Positions 8,180 to 17,227 are shown, counted from the first letter of the stretch. The stretch: 64,000 nt of DNA from an uncultured Lachnospiraceae bacterium (GCA_951802115.1 CATOPL010000004.1:62001-126000), one strand, 5' to 3'. The notes: a model not told the origin generated them from the sequence alone. A program made the numbers and translations.

Positions 8180-8413
8180 CCTGCAGTCTCCTGTTTCTCT
8201 TTTCTCTGATTCGGTGGAACCATCATACTCTATTCTGCAGAAAAAATCCAGTCCTTCCCGCTCTGTTTTTTTAATTCCCTGCTCATTGGGCGTACGAGGG
8301 ATCATTCCCTGTTTCTCCGATGCTGCAATCGTCCGTACAGCGCGAACCCTTCCGTTCCGTCACATGTATCTGTTCCATACATATACTGTTATAAAAAGCT
8401 TTCAGGAAATCAC

Positions 8414-9190
8414 ATGGTAAACAGAATCGTAATTGATGCCGGACACAATGGTCTGACCGATCCAGGCGCCGTCTTCAACGGCAGAAGGGAAAGCGACGAT
8501 ACACTGCGCCTGGCAAATGCTGTGGGAGAGATTCTCTCCCGAAACGGCTATGACGTAATCTATACCAGAACCGGAGATATCAGCCAGTCGGTTCTGCAGA
8601 AAGCAGAACTGGCAAATGATGCCGATGCCGATTTGTTCGTCTCCATCCACCGGAACATGGGAACCTATCCGGAACAGTATAACGGTGTACAGACTCTGGT
8701 CTATGACCGTTCCGGATTCAAAGTACCGATGGCCGAAAACATCAATCAAAATCTGGAAGGACTCGGCTTTCGAAATATCAATGTAGACGTACGCCCGGAT
8801 CTGGCAGTTCTGCGCCGCACAAAAATGCCGGCTCTGCTGGTAGAAGCCGGCTTTCTGGACAGCCAGGAAGACAACCGGCTTTTTGATTCCAGATTTTATG
8901 AAATCGCCCAGGCGATCGCTGACGGCATCATGGACACCCTGACCACAGAAGCTGCCGATCCGGAAGAGCCTGTAACCTTTGCATCGGTGCAGCCGCCTCT
9001 GCCCCCCATGCAGACTGCATCTTCCGTACCCTGGTCTGCATTTCGAACGGAAACGGCATCCACAGCTTCCACAGACAACCGGCCGCTCTACCGCGTACAG
9101 GTTGGCGCTTTTCACAATATGCAAAATGCCATCGAACTGGAGCAGGAGCTGAAACGTCTTGGATACAATACCTGGATTGTAACTGTATGA
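8414..9190 (+). CDS. N-acetylmuramoyl-L-alanine amidase with SPOR domain
   Basis: 258 residues with AGGAA 5 bases upstream. Residues about 1-178 form an Amidase_3 zinc domain: first His in VIDAGHNG, Glu in GRRESDDT, second His in FVSIHRN and catalytic Glu in LLVEAGFLD. After a Pro/Thr-rich linker (about 190-220) comes a SPOR domain (YRVQVGAFHNMQNAIELEQ), which binds denuded septal or spore peptidoglycan. The enzyme cuts the bond between MurNAc and the stem peptide. There is no signal peptide at the N-terminus, as in sporulation amidases of the CwlC type that act from the mother-cell cytoplasm, so a role in mother-cell lysis or the spore cortex is a reasonable inference. Confidence 0.88.
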   Translation: MVNRIVIDAGHNGLTDPGAVFNGRRESDDTLRLANAVGEILSRNGYDVIYTRTGDISQSVLQKAELANDADADLFVSIHRNMGTYPEQYNGVQTLVYDRSGFKVPMAENINQNLEGLGFRNINVDVRPDLAVLRRTKMPALLVEAGFLDSQEDNRLFDSRFYEIAQAIADGIMDTLTTEAADPEEPVTFASVQPPLPPMQTASSVPWSAFRTETASTASTDNRPLYRVQVGAFHNMQNAIELEQELKRLGYNTWIVTV

Positions 9191-9200
9191 CCGCATGAAC

Positions 9201-10517
9201 CTATCGGTTTCGCAGCCGGTCCAGCCGTTTTGCAATCTCCTTTTCATATCCTATATCTGTCGGATGATAAAAAGTTTTCCCTTCAATTTCATCCGGCAGA
9301 TATTGCTGTTTTACATAATGTTCCGGAAAATCATGAGCATAGAGATATCCGACTCCATGTCCCAGCTTTTCCGCTCCTTTGTAATGCTTGTCCTGCAGAT
9401 GAACCGGAATTGTAGTGGTGGTAGTCTTTACTGTATCCATCGCCAGAGAAATGGCATTGCAGGCAGCATTGCTCTTCGGTGCAGATGCTACATAGGATAC
9501 CGCATGAGAAAGAATGATCTGTGCCTCCGGCATCCCGATGCGCTCCACCGCCTGCGCTGCAGCTACCGCCACCAAAAGCGCCTGCGGATCTGCATTTCCC
9601 ACGTCTTCAGAAGCGCAGATCATAATTCTTCTGGCTATAAATCTGATATCTTCTCCTGCATACAGCATTTTTGCCAGATAAAATACAGCCGCATCCGGGT
9701 CTGAACCTCTCATGCTTTTAATAAATGCAGAAATTGTATCATAATGGTTGTCCCCGCCTTTATCATAACGCACTGTTTTTTTCTGGATACATTCGGATGC
9801 CGTATCCAGTGTAATGTGAATTTTTCCGTCTGCATCGCGTTCAGTTGTCAGGATTCCAAGCTCCAGTGCATTCAGCGCATTTCTCGCATCCCCTCCCGCA
9901 ATGTCAGCCAGAAACTCCAGTGCGTCTTCTTCAATCACCGCCTCATAGGCACCCATTCCTTTCTCCACATCCGTAAGCGCCCGTACGAGAAGTCTTTTGA
10001 TATCCTCTTTTTCCAGCGCCTTCAATTCGAAAATAACAGAGCGGGACAAAAGAGCTCCATTGACTTCAAAATAAGGATTTTCCGTCGTTGCCCCAATCAG
10101 GATTAAGGTGCCGTCTTCCACATAGGGCAACAGATAATCCTGTTGTCCCTTGTTAAAGCGATGAATCTCATCCACAAACAGTATCGTCCGTTTTCCATAC
10201 ATTCCCAGACTGTCTTTTGCCTGACGAACCACCTCTTCCATATCTTTTTTTCCGGCCACTGTCGCATTGATCTGCGTAAATTCCGCGCTGGTTGTGTTGG
10301 CAATCACCCTGGCGATCGTTGTCTTGCCGCTTCCCGGCGGTCCGTAAAAAATCACAGACCCCAGCTTGTCCGCACGAATCGCCCGGTACAAAAGTCTGTC
10401 TTTTCCCAGTATATGCTGCTGCCCTACAATCTCCTCCAGCTTCGCCGGCCGCATTCTGGAAGCCAGAGGCGCCTCAGATTTCATCGTGTTGTTTCTCATA
10501 AAATCAAATAAATCCAT
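9201..10517 (-). CDS. rarA: Replication-associated recombination protein A (AAA+ ATPase)
   Basis: 438 residues from ATG 10517 (GGGAG just upstream; MDLFDFMRN is the family's usual start). Walker A GPPGSGKTT, Walker B LFVDEIHRF, sensor-1 IGATTENPYFEVN and the C-terminal clamp-loader-like region with the terminal HPTDIGYE segment are all present. RarA/MgsA acts at stalled replication forks with SSB and the clamp-loader machinery. It lies convergent to the amidase gene with only 10 bases between stops, and 19 bases downstream of the deacetylase gene. Length and motifs are normal. Confidence 0.94.
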   Translation of the reverse strand: MDLFDFMRNNTMKSEAPLASRMRPAKLEEIVGQQHILGKDRLLYRAIRADKLGSVIFYGPPGSGKTTIARVIANTTSAEFTQINATVAGKKDMEEVVRQAKDSLGMYGKRTILFVDEIHRFNKGQQDYLLPYVEDGTLILIGATTENPYFEVNGALLSRSVIFELKALEKEDIKRLLVRALTDVEKGMGAYEAVIEEDALEFLADIAGGDARNALNALELGILTTERDADGKIHITLDTASECIQKKTVRYDKGGDNHYDTISAFIKSMRGSDPDAAVFYLAKMLYAGEDIRFIARRIMICASEDVGNADPQALLVAVAAAQAVERIGMPEAQIILSHAVSYVASAPKSNAACNAISLAMDTVKTTTTTIPVHLQDKHYKGAEKLGHGVGYLYAHDFPEHYVKQQYLPDEIEGKTFYHPTDIGYEKEIAKRLDRLRNR

Positions 10518-10536
10518 AATTTCTCCCATAAAACAG

Positions 10537-11274
10537 TTAATCAAACAGTACTTCATCCACTGTCACAAACTCGAAACCGTCCGCTTTCAGAAGACGAATG
10601 ATCCTTTCCGTAGCCTGTACAGTACTCTGATAACTGTCGTGCATTAATATTATATCATTTTCACCGGCATTTTTCACTACATGGTTTACAATCGAATCCA
10701 CATTTTTCGTAGTCCAGTCTTTGGTATCTATCGTCCACATAACCGGTATCAGGTCCAGACTGGATTCCAGCCCTTCATTCCATGTCCCGAAAGGCGGACG
10801 TACATATTCTGTTCCCGTTCCGGTCAGTTCCTCAATCAATTTGTTTGTTTCTTCAATTTCTTCGCACGCCTGTTCTTTGGACAGTCCGGTAATCTGTACA
10901 TGATGGAACGTATGATTGCCGATCAGATGCCCTTTTTCGGCAATTTCTCTTACAATCTTCTCCTGTCCTTCAATATTCTGTCCAAGAAGAAAAAAAGTGG
11001 CAGGAACCTCAGCTTCCTCCAGCACTTCCAACATTCGTTCTGTATAAACCGGGTGGGGACCGTCGTCAAATGTCAGGGCTATCTTCTTAATCTCCTGATC
11101 TTCTTTTTCCTCCGGACTTTCCATAGTATCCATTTCCTCATTCAGTTCCAGTGAGGACACCGGGTTTGTCTGCTCTTCTGTTTCTGCTTTCTGCGCAGTA
11201 TGATGAAGAATAACTCCACAGCCCAAAATGCACAAAACTCCCCACATCCACCATCGTTTTTTCCATTCCGGCAT
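10537..11274 (-). CDS. Polysaccharide deacetylase (NodB domain), membrane-anchored
   Basis: 245 residues from ATG 11274 (CGGAG 8 bases upstream; the ORF-track start at 11325 has none). A signal anchor at about 8-26 (WWMWGVLCILGCGVILHH) is followed by an acidic linker and a NodB domain (about 65-245). Catalytic motifs: TFDDGPHP (general base and metal Asp), NHTFHH (two metal His), RPPFGTWN, TIDTKDW and LMHDS. The enzyme removes acetyl groups from N-acetylated glycans, most likely peptidoglycan GlcNAc or MurNAc; the family member in spores (PdaA) makes muramic lactam. Substrate here is not decided. Confidence 0.87.
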   Translation of the reverse strand: MPEWKKRWWMWGVLCILGCGVILHHTAQKAETEEQTNPVSSLELNEEMDTMESPEEKEDQEIKKIALTFDDGPHPVYTERMLEVLEEAEVPATFFLLGQNIEGQEKIVREIAEKGHLIGNHTFHHVQITGLSKEQACEEIEETNKLIEELTGTGTEYVRPPFGTWNEGLESSLDLIPVMWTIDTKDWTTKNVDSIVNHVVKNAGENDIILMHDSYQSTVQATERIIRLLKADGFEFVTVDEVLFD

Positions 11275-11325
11275 ATTCGATCTCCGTAATCTGACTAGCT
11301 CAGTGCTGATATATTTCCTTAACAT

Positions 11326-11530
11326 ACTTTATGACCATCTGCTTGTTTCATATGACTGCTCTCATCGTCAACACCGTCTTCTTCCTCTGACTGCATAATT
11401 TCTTTTTGTTTTTTTCCAATTTTCTTTACGTTTTTTAGAATTCTTTTAGAACAGTTACACATTTTAGACATATTTCCCTGCTAATATAAGTATTGTAAAG
11501 AAGACATATCCGTATTTCATTCATAACACT
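11326..11530. other. AT-rich intergenic stretch without a gene
   Basis: Mostly poly-pyrimidine and AT-rich sequence upstream of the candidate RNA. Weak promoter-like pieces (TTAGAC, TAAGTA spaced by 17) are visible on plus. No ORF with a ribosome site was found; the ORF-track entry 11435..11644 lacks family resemblance. Confidence 0.4.
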
Positions 11531-11603
11531 TGGGGGGCCGTAAAAAGCCCTCCACTCCCTCGAAAGATTAAGGTTTTCACGGAAGTGAGAGCCTTTTCTT
11601 TTT
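11531..11603 (+). ncRNA. Candidate structured RNA or leader ending in an intrinsic terminator
   Basis: Between the deacetylase start and the hybrid kinase, the plus strand carries a 7-bp stem GGGGGGC (11532-11538) / GCCCTCC (11547-11553, one G-U). It is followed by AAGGTTTTCAC-GGAA-GTGAGAGCCTT (11570-11595), an 11-bp hairpin closed by a GNRA tetraloop, and then TTCTTTTT. The second hairpin is a textbook Rho-independent terminator, but no plus-strand gene ends here. A short transcript must therefore be terminated here, either a small RNA or an attenuated leader of the kinase gene about 100 bp downstream. It does not match a riboswitch class I can recall. No convincing -35/-10 pair was found upstream. 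Confidence 0.5.
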
Positions 11604-11655
11604 GGAATTACTCCTGTTTTTCTTCTTCTAAAATATAATGACAAACTAAATTCAT

Positions 11656-11664
11656 AATGTTATA
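11656..11664 (+). promoter_or_regulatory. Probable -10 element of the hybrid kinase gene
   Basis: GTTATAATAAATAATG just upstream of ORF-track start 11672 contains a perfect TATAAT. Transcription from it would begin near or after the track's ATG, which supports the downstream TTG start. I could not define a good -35. Confidence 0.4.
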
Positions 11665-11701
11665 ATAAATAATGTCAGAAAAAGTCAGGAGGGATATCAT
11701 T

Positions 11702-13837
11702 TTGGACAGACCACATAAAACAAACCACGGCTTAATCGAATATATGTTATCCCTATTAAATCTTCCTCCTCACTGCTCTGATTCTGACGATCATCCTCTT
11801 AGTCAAGTCAAAACCTCAGAGGCGTTCCCCCTCTCAGAATTTTCTTATACTCACACAGCACTTGAAGTGAAAGCTTTTATGGATCAGATGCCCGGCGGTT
11901 TTTTCATTTATCAGGCAGACGGAAAGGAAGAACTCCTCTATGCAAATAAAGCCATGCTCCGTATCTTCAACTGTGACACAATGGAAGAATTCCGGGAGCT
12001 GACCGGGAATTCTTTTCGTGGAATCGTACATCCGGACGATCTGGAAGAGGTAGAAAAAAGCATACAGGAACAGATCGCTCACAGTCAGCATGATCTGGAC
12101 TATGTAGAGTACCGGATCATACAAAAAGGCGGAACGATCCGCTGGATTGAAGACTACGGACACTTTATCCACAGCGAAACGGCAGGCGATATTTTTTATG
12201 TATTTGCAGGAGACGCCACAGAAAAGCGTCAGAGACAGGAAGCCGAACATCTGCAGCGCCTTGAAGTTATTGAAGGTCTCAGCATCAATTACGAGTCCAT
12301 CCTTTACATAAATCTGGACATAAACAAAGTACTGCCCTACCGGCTCAGCGGCAGAACCGAAAAGCAGTTCGGAAAAACCTTTCAGTTAAAAGAATATGAC
12401 TGGTTTGTTTCTGAATATGTGAAACTGTGGGTTTATGAAGAAGATCGCCCTCTCATGTTCCGGGCACTGAATCCTGATTACATCCGAAGCAAACTGGCAG
12501 ACTCCCGGACTTTCTATGTAAATTACCGGGTTTTAAAGGATGAAGAACTCCAGTATCTCCAGCTGCGGATTGTCGACGTCAGCAATGCAGGCCAGGCATC
12601 CCGAATTGTCCTTGGCTGCCGTCGGATTGACGAGGAGATTCAGCACGAGATTGAACAGAAGAAAATTTTTGAAGATGCATGGAACCATGCACGTCTGGCT
12701 AATATTACCAAGGACACTTTTCTTTCCAATATGTCTCATGACATGCGTACCCCGCTCAATGCCATCTCTGGCTACACAGCAGTTGCCAAAAATTATGTGA
12801 CGGATCCGGAGAAAATTCTGGATTATCTGGAAAAAATTGAATCCTCCAGCGAAAATCTTCTGCATATTATCAACGATATCCTGGAAATCTCACGGCTGGA
12901 ATCAGGCACCATCCAGATGGAAGAATCTGAATGCCGGATTTCTGATCTGGTCAAAGAAGTCCATGAGGCTCTCCTTCCCCGCGCCCGTTCAAAATCCATC
13001 ATCTTTTCCACGGATCTTTCCGGGATCGAGCACGATCATGCCTGCTGCGACTGTAAAAAACTGATTCAGATACTGTCTCACCTCGTCAGCAATGCCATTA
13101 AATATACAGAACAGGAAGGCCAGGTGCGTATAACGGTTACCGAGCGGCCCGAAACGGCCAGCGAATATTCTCTCTATTATTTTTCAGTAAAAGATAACGG
13201 GATCGGAATTGATGAAAAAAATCTGGAATGCATCTTTGAGCCCTTTGAACGAATCTCCAACACTACATTCTGCGGTGTTCCCGGCACAGGACTCGGGCTG
13301 ACCATCGCCAGATACCTTGCAGAGATGATGGGCGGACATCTTGAGGTACAGAGCGCTCTGGGCATCGGCAGCAGATTTACCGTCTCTCTTACGCTTCGGT
13401 CTCTGCATATTCTGCCGCCCGTCAGAAGTCAGGAAGCGCTGATTCAATATCTGAAAGGGAAAAAAATCCTGCTGGTCGACGACAACGAAATCAACCTGGA
13501 AGTAGAAGCCGCACTTTTAGAGGACTACGGATTTTCCGTGGATCTTGCATTTAATGGACGCGCAGCCGTTGATAAAATTGTCAATTCTGTTTCCGGAGAA
13601 TACGCTCTGATTCTCATGGATATCCAGATGCCGGTTATGAATGGACATGAAGCCACCAGAGCAATCCGCCGTCTCCCTGATCCGGCACTGGCGCAGATCC
13701 CGATCATCGCCCTATCGGCTAATTGTTTTGAAGAAGACCGCCAAAATTCTCTGAAAAGCGGTATGAATGCCCATATGGCAAAACCTTTCGATCCCGCAAA
13801 GTTTCTGGAACTGACTGCGGGCATCCTGCAGTTTTAA
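11702..13837 (+). CDS. Soluble PAS hybrid histidine kinase with C-terminal receiver
   Basis: 711 residues from TTG 11702, preceded by CAGGAGGG at 9 bases; the ORF-track ATG 11672 has no Shine-Dalgarno site and overlaps a TATAAT box. Order: a PAS_3-type sensor at about 60-170 (FFIYQADGKEELLYANKAML), a second PAS-like segment at about 180-310, HisKA with the phospho-His in SNMSHDMRTPLNAI (about 345), HATPase_c with NAIKYT (N box), DNGIGID (G1) and GTGLGLTIA (G2), then a receiver (about 590-711) with DDNEIN, LMDIQMPVMNG (phospho-Asp) and AKPFD. There is no membrane segment and no output domain, so it senses an internal signal and must pass phosphate or act through another partner. It is a single-gene unit. 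Confidence 0.9.
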   Translation: MDRPHKTNHGLIEYMLSLLNLPPHCSDSDDHPLSQVKTSEAFPLSEFSYTHTALEVKAFMDQMPGGFFIYQADGKEELLYANKAMLRIFNCDTMEEFRELTGNSFRGIVHPDDLEEVEKSIQEQIAHSQHDLDYVEYRIIQKGGTIRWIEDYGHFIHSETAGDIFYVFAGDATEKRQRQEAEHLQRLEVIEGLSINYESILYINLDINKVLPYRLSGRTEKQFGKTFQLKEYDWFVSEYVKLWVYEEDRPLMFRALNPDYIRSKLADSRTFYVNYRVLKDEELQYLQLRIVDVSNAGQASRIVLGCRRIDEEIQHEIEQKKIFEDAWNHARLANITKDTFLSNMSHDMRTPLNAISGYTAVAKNYVTDPEKILDYLEKIESSSENLLHIINDILEISRLESGTIQMEESECRISDLVKEVHEALLPRARSKSIIFSTDLSGIEHDHACCDCKKLIQILSHLVSNAIKYTEQEGQVRITVTERPETASEYSLYYFSVKDNGIGIDEKNLECIFEPFERISNTTFCGVPGTGLGLTIARYLAEMMGGHLEVQSALGIGSRFTVSLTLRSLHILPPVRSQEALIQYLKGKKILLVDDNEINLEVEAALLEDYGFSVDLAFNGRAAVDKIVNSVSGEYALILMDIQMPVMNGHEATRAIRRLPDPALAQIPIIALSANCFEEDRQNSLKSGMNAHMAKPFDPAKFLELTAGILQF

Positions 13838-13872
13838 AAACAGTCTCTCCCTAAGAACAGAAAGAGACCCGG
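13838..13872 (-). terminator. Terminator of the minus-strand small gene
   Basis: On minus, GTCTCTT...GAGAGAC forms a 6-bp stem with a 13-15 base loop, followed by TGTTTTTAA. It lies immediately after the 13877 stop and between convergent genes. Confidence 0.55.
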
Positions 13873-13876
13873 GCCG

Positions 13877-14185
13877 TCAGAACTGCCCAAATCTCTTCCT
13901 GTTCTCTTCTGTATATCCCACTGCCATATCTGGATTTTCTTTCTGAAGTTTCGCCAGCAGTTCTCTCGCTTCCTGCATACTTTCAAACTGAAAAATTTCT
14001 TTTTTCCCATTCCTTTCCAATACAATCACCCTGCCGATTTCTGCATGATAACTTCCGCAGCACATTTTCGCCGGCACATCTTCCTGCTGAAGATAGGCCC
14101 ATACCAGATCTGCAATCCGAAGTTCGCAGACCGTCAGGTATTTTCTGTATCTTACCTTTCCGTCTGCCACCGTTATCTTTGCCAT
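13877..14185 (-). CDS. Conserved-looking small protein of unknown function
   Basis: 102 residues, CAGGAGGAATCT directly before ATG. Soluble and rather basic; an N-terminal MAKITVADGKVRYRKYLTVCEL is followed by a predicted beta-rich core (RVIVLERNGKKEIFQF) and a C-terminal helix (EARELLAKLQKENPD). The strand pattern with a final helix recalls PH-like small proteins, but I do not recognise a family. CC in AKMCCGSYH might bind metal or form a disulfide. The strong ribosome site and coding-like sequence make a real gene likely. Confidence 0.65.
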   Translation of the reverse strand: MAKITVADGKVRYRKYLTVCELRIADLVWAYLQQEDVPAKMCCGSYHAEIGRVIVLERNGKKEIFQFESMQEARELLAKLQKENPDMAVGYTEENRKRFGQF

Positions 14186-14284
14186 AGATTCCTCCTGAAA
14201 GTTCTTTATTTACCTGCAATCCCCGGATTCTGACCGCACCGGAATGTTACCCCCCCCCTGTAGCATTGTTCCTGCAGATACTTT

Positions 14285-14512
14285 CTAAATCTCAGTGAAC
14301 GAATAACGCTGCAGGATTCCCGAAGCATTTACATGGTAGAGGATCGTACCGTCCGCCAGCTCTTCACGCTCCAGTTTAAGGTCATGATCCTTGTGTTTTC
14401 CCCGGATATATCTTTCCAGGTCTTCAATCATCACCTCTTCAAAAAATACATCCCGCATCTGATTATTGGCACATTCATTAAAAATCTCATGTACTACTTC
14501 ATATTCTTTCAT
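14285..14512 (-). CDS. Small acidic protein of unknown function beside the MoxR/VWA genes
   Basis: 75 residues, GAGGACAAG 5-8 bases before ATG. Soluble, acidic; helix-rich first half (YEVVHEIFNECANNQMRDVFFEEVMIEDLERYI), then a charged hinge (RGKHKDHDLKLERE) and a strand pair (GTILYHVNASGILQRYSF). It lies 31 bases downstream of the VWA gene on the same strand, so it is probably the last gene of that unit. Family not recognised. A G8 run (plus-strand C8) lies in the gap before the next gene. Confidence 0.65.
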   Translation of the reverse strand: MKEYEVVHEIFNECANNQMRDVFFEEVMIEDLERYIRGKHKDHDLKLEREELADGTILYHVNASGILQRYSFTEI

Positions 14513-14543
14513 CTTGTCCTCCTTTTTATTCCTGATGTGAATT

Positions 14544-16310
14544 TTACTGATCGTCCACCTGTTTTTTTAAATATCTGCCCACTATATGTGCAAACGTGGA
14601 AATATCTCTGATATATGCAAAATCCTTTCCGAAGATCCGTCTCTCCGCCATCAGATCTTTTTCCTCTCCCGCAAAAACTCCCAGAACCGCAATTCCCTGG
14701 CTTCTGAGTCTTCGCACCTCGGCCGCGGTATCTTTGACCGCATATTCTCCTGTATAAACAGCCGGATTTCTCACATTCGGCCGGTTAACCACCAGATCAT
14801 TGGGACGTCCGTCACTCAGCACAATCAATACTTTGTTTTCTTCCGGCCTGTTAAGGAGCCCGTCTGCTGCCGCCCGGAGCGCAAGCCCATCCCGGTTATT
14901 GGAAGAAGATGTGAATTCCATCAGCCTCCAGTCTGCTTCTCTGCCCTCTTCATACTCCCGAAATCTGCGCATGATCGTATGGTCCCAGAAGGTACAAAAA
15001 CTGAGCACCCGATGAGGGATTCCCGCTCTTGACAGTGCTGCGGACAGAATATATCCCTGCAGCGCCACCAGATGCTGTCGGCTCCGCTGGGAACCGCTGG
15101 CATCAATCAGTACATCTACCACAAAATCTGAACTGCGCCTCTGAATCTCCTTGACAAAAAGACGGGCGTCTTCGGATCTTCCCACTTTCCAGAGTCTTGC
15201 CGACAGAATTGTTCCGCAGGATGACAAATATCGTTCCTCTTCATTCTGTGCCTGCATGGAACGCTTCAGAATATCGCCCAACTCCTGAATATTGTGACGT
15301 GCCACACGCTGATTCTGGCGGTAAAAACGCTGATTCATTTCCCAGGTCCGTTTTGCCATCACATATGTGTTATTCTCTCTTACATAATTGTGTATAATGC
15401 CATCCGTAAAATACAGTCTGCAGTCCGCATGGACTCCCCGGCAAACCCTGCGGTCCAGCCTTTGGCGCTCCAGCTCATCCATATAAGATGTCCCAAAATG
15501 CAGTTCTATATAAGAATGCATTTTTTTCGCAGCTTCCTCTGTGACCAGAATCCGTCCGGCACGCGCTTTTCTGTCCTCCTCATCTTCCGGAAGCAAGCTA
15601 CTGTTCGCCTGACGAATCATCTCTTCCAGCGCAGATTCAGACGCAGCCTCGTCAAGAAAATCCTGCCAGTCAAATTTCTTCAAGTCTTCCGCTGACACTG
15701 CCAGAACTGTTTCCAGATCTCCGATCCGGGTTTCAAAATCCGGATCTACCAACCGGTTATAAAACATATCCACTTTCCGAATCACATCTATCGTCTGTTC
15801 TGCCCTTCTGATGGAAAAAAGCTCTTCAACCTGCTGCTGAATACGCTTTTCCGCCGAATATGTGCCGTCAATCCCTTCCTGAAGCATCGCAATTTTCATC
15901 CTGCCCGGCAGATTGCCGGGCTTTGACATACCCGGAAAATCCCTCTCCAGAATATCTTCAAACGCTTTTTTGCGCAATGAGGCCACGCCTCTGCGCTCAC
16001 GAATCACCTTTTCCGATATTGCCTGATCCACACACATCTGCGCCAGATTCGCAAGCGCAGCCTCATCCGCTCCCAGATACAGTTTTTTCACCAAATATAT
16101 CCCGAACTCGTCTTTTGAAAAATAACGGGCAAAAGCCCCCTGTTTGACGGCATCATAGAGCGATATATACTTGGAACGCTGAAAAGACCGGATATCCAGC
16201 TCCACATCCAGCTCATAATCTCCGCTTACAGCCCACAGAAGATTTCTCATACGGTTTTCGATCTCGTACTGATATTCCTCGGCTGCATATCCTTCCGACA
16301 GCTCCTGCAT
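14544..16310 (-). CDS. VWA-domain protein, partner of MoxR ATPase (NorD/CbbO-like)
   Basis: 588 residues if started at ATG 16310, whose A overlaps the MoxR stop (TAATG) with AGCAGG 7 bases upstream; the longer track start at 16334 has GAGGA with no spacing. N-terminal 380 residues are helical and charged. The C-terminal VWA domain (about 400-580) carries the MIDAS motif DASGSQRS, a TSSSNNRDG stretch and SDGRPND. Such VWA proteins bind a MoxR-type AAA+ ring and recruit a metal- or cofactor-containing client for activation or assembly (known cases: NorD for nitric-oxide reductase, CbbO for Rubisco). No client gene lies adjacent, so the target is unknown. Confidence 0.82.
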   Translation of the reverse strand: MQELSEGYAAEEYQYEIENRMRNLLWAVSGDYELDVELDIRSFQRSKYISLYDAVKQGAFARYFSKDEFGIYLVKKLYLGADEAALANLAQMCVDQAISEKVIRERRGVASLRKKAFEDILERDFPGMSKPGNLPGRMKIAMLQEGIDGTYSAEKRIQQQVEELFSIRRAEQTIDVIRKVDMFYNRLVDPDFETRIGDLETVLAVSAEDLKKFDWQDFLDEAASESALEEMIRQANSSLLPEDEEDRKARAGRILVTEEAAKKMHSYIELHFGTSYMDELERQRLDRRVCRGVHADCRLYFTDGIIHNYVRENNTYVMAKRTWEMNQRFYRQNQRVARHNIQELGDILKRSMQAQNEEERYLSSCGTILSARLWKVGRSEDARLFVKEIQRRSSDFVVDVLIDASGSQRSRQHLVALQGYILSAALSRAGIPHRVLSFCTFWDHTIMRRFREYEEGREADWRLMEFTSSSNNRDGLALRAAADGLLNRPEENKVLIVLSDGRPNDLVVNRPNVRNPAVYTGEYAVKDTAAEVRRLRSQGIAVLGVFAGEEKDLMAERRIFGKDFAYIRDISTFAHIVGRYLKKQVDDQ

Positions 16311-17227
16311 TAAAACACCTGCTCTTTCGTCCATTCCTCTGGTATCCTGGTCATGACCAGATCTGATACGATCTCTCGTTCAAAAATATCGAATGCTTTA
16401 TTTGTGACTCCCATCTGCACCGCCTGCCAGGGTCGAAGTCCGATTCTGACTGCTCCAAGAGCCGCCAGAAGCCCTCTCAGATCCATAGCCTTGGTGGAAA
16501 TCTCACCGTTTTGCGCTTTGATCTGCAGATCCAGAAACAGTCCGGAAAACGCCTGCAGAGCGTCTTTTTGAATTTCAGGATAATCATGTTTTATAATTCT
16601 GTGCAATGTTTTCTCCGAGAGCATCGGCATATCAATAACCAGAAAGCGGGAAACCAGCGCTTCATTCAGCTCTTTTGTACCCGCATATCCATAATTCATA
16701 GTCCCGATAAAACGGGCTGCCGGGTGCAGATTGATCTTTTCATAACCTGGAACATCAATGATTCTTCTGTGATCCAGCGTCGCATGAAGCACCGAAGCCG
16801 CATCGTTTTTCGCCATGTTGATTTCATCCAGAATACCAAAGCCCCCTTCTTCCGCACAGCGGTAAACACTGCCCTTCCGAAGCTGCACCTCATTGTCACG
16901 AAAGGTATCCGTTCCAATCAAAGAACTGCTGTCCGTATTGACATTAAAAGAAATATTATATACCGGCCGTTGAAAAATCCAGGCCAGATTTTCCGCCAGA
17001 ATGTTCTTTCCGGTCGCTTTTGCTCCGCTGAGCAGCAGATTGGAACCTTCCAGCAGAGCCGCAATCGCCATTTCCAGAATCTCTTTCCCGTAAAACGGAA
17101 TAGAAGGCTTCAGCACCCGGTCCTTCACCTTGTCCGTCAACGGATATTCCCGGCAAAACGCCTCTACTTTACAAATCAAAGTATGATCCACATTCTGTTC
17201 ATCTAAAAACTGTAACTTTTCCTCCAT
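16310..17227 (-). CDS. MoxR-family AAA+ ATPase with atypical Walker A
   Basis: 305 residues, GGAGGGG 5 bases upstream. The AAA+ core spans about 45-260: Walker A GAKATGKN, Walker B FGILDEINM, sensor 1 FIGTMNYGY, arginine-finger region LVSRFLVIDMP. The last residue of Walker A is Asn (codon AAC) where Ser/Thr normally coordinates the nucleotide Mg. The rest is conserved, so this is probably a subfamily trait rather than decay. It is translationally coupled to the downstream VWA gene. Works as a hexameric chaperone-like motor for an unknown client. Confidence 0.86.
   Translation of the reverse strand: MEEKLQFLDEQNVDHTLICKVEAFCREYPLTDKVKDRVLKPSIPFYGKEILEMAIAALLEGSNLLLSGAKATGKNILAENLAWIFQRPVYNISFNVNTDSSSLIGTDTFRDNEVQLRKGSVYRCAEEGGFGILDEINMAKNDAASVLHATLDHRRIIDVPGYEKINLHPAARFIGTMNYGYAGTKELNEALVSRFLVIDMPMLSEKTLHRIIKHDYPEIQKDALQAFSGLFLDLQIKAQNGEISTKAMDLRGLLAALGAVRIGLRPWQAVQMGVTNKAFDIFEREIVSDLVMTRIPEEWTKEQVF

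Noticed and set aside
14246-14260. C8 homopolymer as a phase-variation switch
   Set aside because: It lies between two small genes and not in a coding frame or between promoter boxes that I can recognise.
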